A DNA stretch of 64,000 bases from the NCBI RefSeq assembly GCF_000006945.2, contig NC_003197.2, positions 4,650,001 through 4,714,000 on the forward strand, written 5' to 3'. A program made the translations under genes and the position numbers. The notes beneath the pieces were generated by a model, which searched no databases, was not told the origin of the DNA, and saw only the letters and a list, made by a program, of their open reading frames with translations. This document shows, piece after piece, positions 35,783-42,570 of the stretch (the first letter of the stretch is position 1; the number at the start of each line of letters is the position of its first letter). This DNA is from Salmonella enterica subsp. enterica serovar Typhimurium str. LT2 (GTDB taxonomy: Bacteria > Pseudomonadota > Gammaproteobacteria > Enterobacterales > Enterobacteriaceae).

Positions 35783-36427
35783 ATGGAAGAGAATAAAGGT
35801 TTTTGGTATGCCGACTGGTCGTTCCCGATCTTTGTTGGCCTGCTCTCCTCCGGCGTTTTCGCCGGGACGCATATGTACTATCTGTACGGCATCGGCGCAT
35901 TTAACGAAGTCGCTTTTGTGGCGATGTTGAAAGCGGGGATGGATACCGGCGTCTACGGCGCGGTCGCCGCTTTCGGCGCCAGCTTTTTATTTGCCCGCAT
36001 TATCGAAGGTTCGCTGGTCGGAATTCTGGATATCGGCGGGGCAATTCAGACCGGCGTGGGCTTAGGGGTTCCGGCGTTACTGCTGGGGGCTGGCTTTGTC
36101 TTCCCGGTGGCGAACTTTATCGCTTCGCTGATAACCGGTCTGGTGATTGGTCTGGCGATTGGCTACATCATTATTCTGGCGCGTAAGTTCACCATTAATC
36201 AGAGCGACTCCACGTACGGGGCGGACGTCATGATGGGGGCCGGTAACACTTCAGGCCGTTTTCTGGGGCCGTTGATTATCCTCAGCGCCATGACGGCATC
36301 GATTCCTATTGGTCTGGGCTCTCTGGTGGGCGCGCTGCTGTTTTATATCTGGCAGAAGCCGATTACTGGCGGCGCGATTTTAGGCGCGATGATCCTCGGT
36401 TCCATCTTCCCGGTTGCGATTAGCTAA
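35783..36427 (+). CDS. DUF4310-family integral membrane protein
   Basis: A 214-residue, Gly/Ala-rich membrane protein with about five or six hydrophobic segments. The central GILDIGGAIQTGVGLGVPALLLGAGFVFP stretch is the best conserved-looking part. The ribosome site is GGAGG. It is paired with the DUF4311 gene (11-bp gap). A REP element and the amidohydrolase gene follow. The function is unknown. In the known dga operon the equivalent place is taken by mannose-family PTS membrane subunits, which suggests a permease role. Confidence 0.78.
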   Translation: MEENKGFWYADWSFPIFVGLLSSGVFAGTHMYYLYGIGAFNEVAFVAMLKAGMDTGVYGAVAAFGASFLFARIIEGSLVGILDIGGAIQTGVGLGVPALLLGAGFVFPVANFIASLITGLVIGLAIGYIIILARKFTINQSDSTYGADVMMGAGNTSGRFLGPLIILSAMTASIPIGLGSLVGALLFYIWQKPITGGAILGAMILGSIFPVAIS

Positions 36428-36436
36428 CTGTTGATT

Positions 36437-36476
36437 TGTAGGCCGGATAAGGCGGTTGCGCCGCCATCCGGCAAAG
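36437..36476. repeat. REP element inside the operon, before the amidohydrolase
   Basis: GTAGGCCGGATAAGGCGG...GCCGCCATCCGGC is a REP palindrome between the membrane-protein genes and the enzyme genes. It likely protects upstream mRNA and sets different expression of the two halves. Confidence 0.85.
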
Positions 36477-36485
36477 GAGAGAACG

Positions 36486-37619
36486 ATGTTTGATTTACTC
36501 CTGCGCCATGCGCGTCTGGTCGATGACACGTTGACTAATATTGCCCTGCAAGATGGCAAAATCGCGGCGTTGGGTGACGTTGATGGTCCGGCGTTGAAAA
36601 CCATTGACCTGCGCGGTGAGTGTTTTGTCAGCGCGGGTTGGATTGATTCTCACGTTCACTGCTACCCGACATCGCCGATTTACCACGACGAACCGGACAG
36701 CGTGGGTATTGCCACTGGCGTTACCACAGTGGTGGATGCAGGCAGCACTGGCGCAGATGATATTGACGATTTTTACACCCTGACCCGTGACGCGACCACC
36801 GACGTTTATGCGCTGCTGAATGTTTCACGCGTCGGACTTATTGCCCAAAACGAGCTGGCTAACATGGCCAATATTGACGCTGATGCGGTTCGGCAGGCGG
36901 TAAAACGCCATCCGGATTTTATCGTCGGCCTCAAGGCGCGGATGAGCAGCAGCGTGGTAGGCGTTAACGGCATCACGCCGCTGGAACGCGCTAAAGCCAT
37001 GCAGCAAGAAAACGGCAACCTGCCGCTGATGGTACATATTGGCAATAACCCGCCGGATCTGGACGAAATCGCGGAGCGTCTGACGGCGGGCGATATCATT
37101 ACCCACTGTTACAACGGTAAGCCGAACCGTATTCTTCGGCCTGACGGCGAGCTGCGCGCCTCGGTGACACGAGCGCTGGCGCGCGGCGTGCGTCTGGATG
37201 TCGGGCATGGTACCGCCAGCCTGAGCTTTGCGGTGGCTAAACGCGCTATTAGCCTGGGGATTTTACCGCATACCATCAGTTCCGATATCTACTGCCGTAA
37301 CCGCATCAACGGCCCGGTACATTCGCTGGCTAATGTGATGTCGAAATTCCTCGCCATCGGCATGTCGCTGCCGCAGGTCATTGCGTGCGTGACGGCCAAT
37401 GCCGCCGATAGCCTGAATCTGAAAACCAAAGGTCGTCTTCAGCCTGGTCTGGATGCCGACCTGACCCTCTTTACGCTTAAACGCCAGCCCACCGTGTTGG
37501 TAGACGCGGAAAACGACAGCTTACAGGCTGAAGAATTGCTGACGCCGCTTGCCGCGATACGCGCAGGCAAGGGCTATATGACCGAACAAGGGAGCGCGGA
37601 ACATGCCTTCGATTTTTGA
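36486..37619 (+). CDS. Amidohydrolase/deacetylase-family metallohydrolase
   Basis: A 377-residue amidohydrolase-superfamily enzyme. Metal-site residues are His56 and His58 (DSHVH), Lys150 (GLKARM, probable carboxylated Lys), His184, His207 and Asp267 (TISSDIY). The start at 36486 follows AAAGGAGAG; ten upstream codons read through a REP element and are excluded. Its last 17 bases overlap the PLP-enzyme gene. Given a DgaE-like lyase and a DgaF-like aldolase downstream, it may remove an acyl group from an N-acyl amino-sugar acid. It is a paralogue of the enzyme at 3183-4346. Confidence 0.85.
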   Translation: MFDLLLRHARLVDDTLTNIALQDGKIAALGDVDGPALKTIDLRGECFVSAGWIDSHVHCYPTSPIYHDEPDSVGIATGVTTVVDAGSTGADDIDDFYTLTRDATTDVYALLNVSRVGLIAQNELANMANIDADAVRQAVKRHPDFIVGLKARMSSSVVGVNGITPLERAKAMQQENGNLPLMVHIGNNPPDLDEIAERLTAGDIITHCYNGKPNRILRPDGELRASVTRALARGVRLDVGHGTASLSFAVAKRAISLGILPHTISSDIYCRNRINGPVHSLANVMSKFLAIGMSLPQVIACVTANAADSLNLKTKGRLQPGLDADLTLFTLKRQPTVLVDAENDSLQAEELLTPLAAIRAGKGYMTEQGSAEHAFDF

Positions 37620-38721
37620 GAAGTATCAATTAAAACAGGTGATTAACGCCTCCGGACGTATGACGGCGCTCGGCGTCTCTACGCCGCGCCCGGAAGTGAT
37701 AGACGCGGCGATGGCCGGAATGAATCAGTATTTCGAGATGAAAGATCTGGTGAATAAAACCGGTGAGTACATTGCGAAATTGCTGGAGGTGGAAGGGGCG
37801 ACGGTAGTCTCCTGCGCCAGTGCGGGCCTTGCCCAGTCGGTTGCCGCGGTACTGGTTCAGGACAGCGACTGGCTGCTGGAAAATCTGCACGTTACACCGA
37901 TTGAAAATAACGAAATCGTCCTGCCAAAGGGCCACAACGTCAACTTTGGCGCGCCGGTGGGAACGATGGTGGCGCTGGGCGGCGGCAAACTGGTGGAAGC
38001 CGGTTACGCCAACGAATGTTCCGCCGCGCAGTTGGCGGCGGCCATTACGCCGCGCACGGCGGCTATTCTCTATATCAAATCTCACCACTGCGTACAGAAA
38101 AGTATGCTCAGCGTGGAGCAGGCTGCGGTGGTGGCGCGCACGCATAATCTCCCGCTGATTGTGGACGCGGCGGCGGAGGAAGATTTGCAGTGCTACTACC
38201 GCGTGGGCGCAGATCTCGTTATCTATAGCGGCGCGAAAGCGATTGAAGGGCCGACCAGCGGGCTGGTGATTGGCAAAACGCAGTATGTTGAGTGGGTAAA
38301 ACGTCAGTCAGCGGGCATTGGCCGGGCGATGAAGGTCGGCAAAGAAGGAATTGTTGGCCTGACCTGCGCCATTGAATTGTACCTGCGGGCGCAAAAAGAG
38401 AGCGGCGCGGAGATGGTAGAAAAAATGGCGCCCTTTATCGACACGTTGAACACGTTTAACGGCGTCAGCGCCCGCGTAGTGTGGGACAGCGCCGGACGCG
38501 ATATCGCGCGCACGGAAATTAAGTTTGATGAAGCCGTTACCGGCATCGCCACAGGCGAACTGGTCGACGCGCTGAAGCAAGGGGAATACGCGATTTACTT
38601 TCGCGGATACAAAGCCAACGAAGGGATTATTGAAGCGGATGTCCGCAGTGTCGATCGCGCGCAGTTAGCGATTGTGGCGCGTCGTATTGGCGAGGTGATT
38701 AATCAGGAGAAACAAGCATGA
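37603..38721 (+). CDS. DgaE-like PLP-dependent ammonia lyase
   Basis: A 372-residue PLP enzyme of the SelA-like fold type I group, resembling DgaE, the D-glucosaminate-6-phosphate ammonia lyase of Salmonella. The cofactor Lys is Lys212 in VIYSGAKAIEGPTSG; LIVDAAAEED holds the Asp188 that contacts the pyridine nitrogen. The expected reaction is elimination of ammonia from a 2-amino-2-deoxy-aldonate 6-phosphate to give a 2-keto-3-deoxy acid phosphate. It overlaps the amidohydrolase by 17 bp and the aldolase by 4 bp, so all three are translationally coupled. Confidence 0.85.
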   Translation: MPSIFEKYQLKQVINASGRMTALGVSTPRPEVIDAAMAGMNQYFEMKDLVNKTGEYIAKLLEVEGATVVSCASAGLAQSVAAVLVQDSDWLLENLHVTPIENNEIVLPKGHNVNFGAPVGTMVALGGGKLVEAGYANECSAAQLAAAITPRTAAILYIKSHHCVQKSMLSVEQAAVVARTHNLPLIVDAAAEEDLQCYYRVGADLVIYSGAKAIEGPTSGLVIGKTQYVEWVKRQSAGIGRAMKVGKEGIVGLTCAIELYLRAQKESGAEMVEKMAPFIDTLNTFNGVSARVVWDSAGRDIARTEIKFDEAVTGIATGELVDALKQGEYAIYFRGYKANEGIIEADVRSVDRAQLAIVARRIGEVINQEKQA

Positions 38722-39458
38722 AACTGACCCCTAACTTTTACCGCGATCGCGTTTGCCTGAACGTACTGGCCGGTTCGAAAGATAACGCCCGGGAAATCTA
38801 CGCGGCGGCGGAAGGTCATGTGCTGGTTGGCGTGCTCTCCAAAAACTATCCGGATGTGGCAAGCGCAGTCGCGGATATGCGTGAATATGCGGCGCTTATC
38901 GATAATGCGCTCTCCGTCGGACTGGGGGCAGGCGATCCTAACCAGTCGGCGATGGTGAGCGAAATCTCGCGTCAGGTACAGCCGCAGCATGTCAACCAGG
39001 TGTTTACCGGCGTAGGAACCAGCCGGGCGCTGCTGGGGCAAAATGAGACGGTGGTGAACGGTCTTGTCTCGCCGACCGGCACGCCGGGGCTGGTGAAAAT
39101 TTCCACCGGCCCGCTAAGCAGCCGCGCGCCGGACGGCATCGTACCCATAGAAACGGCGATTGCGCTACTCAAAGACATGGGCGGCAGCTCTGTTAAATAC
39201 TTTCCGATGGGAGGACTCACCTGTCGCGACGAGTATAAAGCGGTAGCTGAGGCCTGCGCCCGCCATGATTTCTGGCTGGAACCGACGGGCGGTATCGATC
39301 TGGAAAACTTCGCCGAGATTCTGCACATCGCCCTTGATGCAGGTGTAAGCAAAATCATTCCTCACATTTATAGTTCGATTATTGATAAGGTGAGCGGCAA
39401 CACCCGTGCGGACGATGTGCGTCAGTTACTCGCTATCGTCCGGTCGCGTGTCGGCTAA
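38718..39458 (+). CDS. DgaF-like 2-keto-3-deoxy-6-phosphogluconate aldolase-family protein
   Basis: A 246-residue TIM-barrel aldolase resembling DgaF. GSSVKYFPMGGL carries the likely Schiff-base Lys, and WLEPTGGIDLENF is a phosphate-binding Gly-rich loop as in KDPG aldolases. It should split a 2-keto-3-deoxy-6-phospho acid into pyruvate and glyceraldehyde 3-phosphate. It begins in an ATGA overlap with the PLP-lyase gene. The regulator gene starts 16 bp downstream. Confidence 0.85.
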   Translation: MKLTPNFYRDRVCLNVLAGSKDNAREIYAAAEGHVLVGVLSKNYPDVASAVADMREYAALIDNALSVGLGAGDPNQSAMVSEISRQVQPQHVNQVFTGVGTSRALLGQNETVVNGLVSPTGTPGLVKISTGPLSSRAPDGIVPIETAIALLKDMGGSSVKYFPMGGLTCRDEYKAVAEACARHDFWLEPTGGIDLENFAEILHIALDAGVSKIIPHIYSSIIDKVSGNTRADDVRQLLAIVRSRVG

Positions 39459-39474
39459 TCATGAGGAGAGAGAC

Positions 39475-41388
39475 GTGCGATTCCCCAACCAACGTTTAGC
39501 GCAGCTATTTGCGATGCTGCAAAACGAGACGCTGCCGCAGGACGAGCTGGCGCAGCGGTTGTCGGTCTCCACGCGTACCGTTCGGGCGGATATCGCCGCG
39601 CTGAACATGTTGCTGACGCCGCATGGCGCGCAATTTACTCTCAGCCGCGGCAACGGGTATCAGCTCAAAATTGATGATCCGGCACGTTATCAATCCCTGC
39701 AAACGCAGCAATCTCCCGCCCTGGCGCGCGGTCCGCGCACCAGCCAGGAGCGGATACACTATTTGCTGGCGCGTTTTTTAACCTCCGCCTTCTCGCTGAA
39801 GCTGGAGGATTTAGCAGATGAATGGTTTGTCAGCCGTGCGACGTTGCAGAACGACATGGCGGACGTGCGCGAGCATTTGCTGCGTTATCATCTGACGCTG
39901 GAAACGCGTCCGCGTCATGGCATGAAATTGTTTGGCGGAGAGATGGCGATTCGCGCCTGTCTGACCGACCTTTTATGGACGCTGGCGCAGCAGGAGCCCT
40001 CTCATCCGTTAATTGTTAGTACCACGCTGAACACCGAGGTGTCTCAACGGCTGCGGTCTCTTTTGCCGGATATTTTCTCTCATTGTCAAATCCGCCTGAC
40101 CGATGAGGGCGAGCTGTTTCTGCGTTTATACTGCGCGGTGGCGGTACGGCGTATTCGCGAGGGGTATCCGTTATCGGAATGCGTGGCAGAGGAGGTCGAT
40201 GAAAAGGTGCGCCATGCGGCGCATGAGATTGCGGAGCTACTACAACAGCTGGCTGACAAGCCGCTGTCGGAGCCGGAAGTAAGCTGGCTGAAGGTGCATA
40301 TTGCCGCCCGCCAGGTACAGGAGATTGCCCCCAGCGCCATTAATGCCGATGATGAAGAGGCGCTGGTGCACTATATCCTCAATTTTATTAATACCCAGTA
40401 CAACTATAACCTGTTGAATGATAAACAGCTTCACGCGGACTTGCTGACCCACATCAAAACGATGATCACCCGCGTGCGCTACCAGATCATGATCCCCAAC
40501 CCACTACTGGAAAATATTAAGCAGCACTATCCGATGGCGTGGGATATGACGTTGGCGGCGATATCGAGTTGGGGAAAATACACGCCGTATACCATTAGCG
40601 AAAACGAAATCGGTTTTCTGGTGCTGCATATTGGCGTTGGGCTGGAACGTAGTTACAACATTGGCTACCAGCGGCAGCCGCAGGTACTGCTGGTGTGCGA
40701 TGCTGGTAATGCGATGGTGCGGATGATTGAAGCGGTACTGGCGCGGAAATACCCGCAGATTGAGATTGCCCTCACTCTGACACTACGCGACTATGAGGCG
40801 CGGGACAGTATTGTGGAGGATTTTGTGATTTCCACGGCGCGGATCGGCGAAAAAGATAAGCCGGTCATCATGATCGCCCCCTTTCCTACCGACTATCAAT
40901 TGGAGCAGATCGGTAAGCTGGTGCTGGTGGACAGAACCCGTCCGTGGATGCTGGATAAATATTTCGATGCCTCGCATTTTCGCATCGTGGAGGGGGAAAT
41001 AGATCAACAGACGCTGTTTAAAACGCTGTGCGATCAGTTGCACGAGGAAGGCTTTGTTGATGCGGCGTTTCTCGATTCGGTTATTGAACGTGAAGCTATC
41101 GTCAGTACGTTATTAGGCGACGGGATTGCCTTGCCGCACGCGCTGGGGCTGCTGGCGAAGAAAACGGTGGTTTATACGGTGCTCGCGCCGCAGGGGATTG
41201 CCTGGGGTGACGAAACGGCGCACGTTATTTTTTTACTCGCCATCAGCAAAAGTGAGTATGAAGAGGCGATGGCCATCTACGATATTTTCGTCACTTTCCT
41301 GCGCGAACGCGCCATGACGCGCCTATGCGCATGTCAGAATTTTACGCAATTTAAAACGGTCGCGATGGAGTGCGTGAGTCGTTTTTGA
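39475..41388 (+). CDS. BglG/MtlR-type PTS-regulated transcription regulator
   Basis: A 637-residue modular regulator. Residues about 1-65 form an HTH (DELAQRLSVSTRTVRADIAALNMLL), followed by a second winged HTH. Two PRDs follow; the second contains LLTHIKTMITR and FLVLHIGVGLERS with phosphorylatable His. An EIIB-like domain carries Cys in VLLVCDAGNAMVRM. A C-terminal EIIA domain of the fructose/mannitol type has its active His in GIALPHALG. Phosphorylation by the PTS would tell the regulator whether substrate is flowing. GTG 39475 follows AGGAGAGAG. It probably activates its own operon. Confidence 0.87.
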   Translation: MRFPNQRLAQLFAMLQNETLPQDELAQRLSVSTRTVRADIAALNMLLTPHGAQFTLSRGNGYQLKIDDPARYQSLQTQQSPALARGPRTSQERIHYLLARFLTSAFSLKLEDLADEWFVSRATLQNDMADVREHLLRYHLTLETRPRHGMKLFGGEMAIRACLTDLLWTLAQQEPSHPLIVSTTLNTEVSQRLRSLLPDIFSHCQIRLTDEGELFLRLYCAVAVRRIREGYPLSECVAEEVDEKVRHAAHEIAELLQQLADKPLSEPEVSWLKVHIAARQVQEIAPSAINADDEEALVHYILNFINTQYNYNLLNDKQLHADLLTHIKTMITRVRYQIMIPNPLLENIKQHYPMAWDMTLAAISSWGKYTPYTISENEIGFLVLHIGVGLERSYNIGYQRQPQVLLVCDAGNAMVRMIEAVLARKYPQIEIALTLTLRDYEARDSIVEDFVISTARIGEKDKPVIMIAPFPTDYQLEQIGKLVLVDRTRPWMLDKYFDASHFRIVEGEIDQQTLFKTLCDQLHEEGFVDAAFLDSVIEREAIVSTLLGDGIALPHALGLLAKKTVVYTVLAPQGIAWGDETAHVIFLLAISKSEYEEAMAIYDIFVTFLRERAMTRLCACQNFTQFKTVAMECVSRF

Positions 41389-41420
41389 GAGGCGTTATCC
41401 AGAATTCGATGTAATGCGAA

Positions 41421-41442
41421 TGTAATGCTAAACTGCATTACA
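41421..41442. promoter_or_regulatory. relBE operator
   Basis: TGTAATGC and GCATTACA are perfect 8-bp arms spaced by 6 bases, 24 bp before relB. A further direct copy of GTAATGCGA precedes it. This is typical of an autoregulated toxin-antitoxin promoter. Confidence 0.7.
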
Positions 41443-41465
41443 CATTCGATTCTACTGGAGGCATA

Positions 41466-41708
41466 ATGGCCACGCTGAACGTCCGTCTGGATGACAAACT
41501 CAAAAATGAGGCTTATGCCGTGCTGGAAAAACTGAACATTACTCCAACGGAAGCCGTGCGATTACTGTTCCAGTACGTCGCGGAAACGGGGCGCATGCCA
41601 GTGAAAACCGTCACTCTTAGCGACAGTGAAGATGCATTGATTCAGACAGTTCGGGAGAGGCTGTCTAGTCCGCAAAAGGGAATCAAGGTTAGTCTGGATG
41701 ACTTATGA
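41466..41708 (+). CDS. relB: RelB/DinJ-family antitoxin
   Basis: An 80-residue ribbon-helix-helix protein. The N-terminal MATLNVRLDDKLKNEAYAVLEKLNITPTEAVRLLFQYV matches the RelB/DinJ DNA-binding fold; the acidic C-terminal tail (residues 50-80) would wrap and neutralise the toxin. The ribosome site GGAGG precedes the ATG. It overlaps the toxin gene by 11 bp. The palindrome upstream fits conditional autorepression by the RelB-RelE complex. Confidence 0.9.
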   Translation: MATLNVRLDDKLKNEAYAVLEKLNITPTEAVRLLFQYVAETGRMPVKTVTLSDSEDALIQTVRERLSSPQKGIKVSLDDL

Positions 41709-41982
41709 ACTGGAATTCGACCCGAGGGCCTTAAAAGAGTGGCATAAGCTGGGCGATACGGTGAAGGCTCAGCTTAAGAAAAAGTTGGCTGATGTGCTAT
41801 TGAACCCCAGAATCGACTCTGCCCGTTTAAACGGTCTTCCTGACTGCTATAAAATTAAGCTTAAATCGTCCGGTTATCGTCTGGTGTACCAGGTTCGGGA
41901 TGACGTTGTGATTGTGTTTGTTGTTGCGGTCGGCAAGCGAGAACATTCAGCCGTCTATCACGATGCAAACAAACGGCTTTAG
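41698..41982 (+). CDS. relE: RelE-family mRNA interferase toxin
   Basis: A 94-residue RelE-fold toxin that would cleave mRNA in the ribosomal A site. MTYELEFDPRALKEWHKLG at the N terminus, RLNGLPDCYKIKLKSSGYRLVYQV and VAVGKREHSAVYHDA at the end match RelE, including the basic Lys/Arg residues and C-terminal Tyr needed for cleavage. It overlaps relB and is intact. It converges on nrdG with only 3 bp between stops. Confidence 0.9.
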   Translation: MTYELEFDPRALKEWHKLGDTVKAQLKKKLADVLLNPRIDSARLNGLPDCYKIKLKSSGYRLVYQVRDDVVIVFVVAVGKREHSAVYHDANKRL

Positions 41983-41985
41983 CGA

Positions 41986-42450
41986 TCAACGCAAATGATG
42001 CACTACCTGGTTGCTGCTACCGCGCCAGATAAGCGCCGGGTCTTTCAGATCCTGCACAAATTTGCCATCGACCAGCACGTTGATGAGATCGACTACCTGC
42101 ATCTGTGCGGCGTTGAGTTCATCGAGCTTGTAGCCGGTCCACACCCAGATATCTTTCCCCGGGCACTCCGCGTGGATGCGTTGTACCAGTGCCAGGATAT
42201 CCGGTACGTTTTGCGGATGCAGCGGATCGCCGCCCGACAGCGAGATCCCCTGACGGTGAATGCGCGTGTCGTTCAGATCGGCAATGATCTTATCTTCCAT
42301 CTCTTTGGTAAACGGCTGGCCGGAGTTCAGCCGCCAGGTGCTTTTGTTATAGCAGCCAGGGCATTCATGCACGCACCCTGACACAAACAGGGTGCAGCGG
42401 GTGCCGGGGCCGTTAACGATGTCTACGGGGTAGTATTGGTGGTAGCGCAT
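41986..42450 (-). CDS. nrdG: Anaerobic ribonucleotide reductase activating protein
   Basis: A 154-residue radical-SAM enzyme that installs the glycyl radical on NrdD under anoxic conditions. The CVHECPGC motif binds the [4Fe-4S] cluster and SAM, and SLSGGDPLHPQN is the SAM-contact GGDP segment. Length matches E. coli NrdG. It lies downstream of nrdD across a 120-bp gap that contains REP elements. Confidence 0.97.
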   Translation of the reverse strand: MRYHQYYPVDIVNGPGTRCTLFVSGCVHECPGCYNKSTWRLNSGQPFTKEMEDKIIADLNDTRIHRQGISLSGGDPLHPQNVPDILALVQRIHAECPGKDIWVWTGYKLDELNAAQMQVVDLINVLVDGKFVQDLKDPALIWRGSSNQVVHHLR

Positions 42451-42470
42451 AGCGGGTGTCCAGAAAGCAT

Positions 42471-42556
42471 GTAGGCCGGATAAGGTGCTTGCACCGCATC
42501 CGGCAACATTGTGATGCCTGATGACGACGCGATTGCGTCTTATCAGGCCTACGGTC
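42471..42556. repeat. BIME (paired REP elements) between nrdD and nrdG
   Basis: GTAGGCCGGATAAGG...CCGCATCCGGCAAC followed by GCCTGATGACG...CTTATCAGGCCTACGG forms two opposed REP palindromes. Confidence 0.88.
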
Positions 42557-42570
42557 TTTGCAAACGGAAA

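Noticed and set aside
36456..36485. Ten extra N-terminal codons on the second amidohydrolase
   Set aside because: They are translated from a REP element, and a strong ribosome site lies just before ATG 36486.
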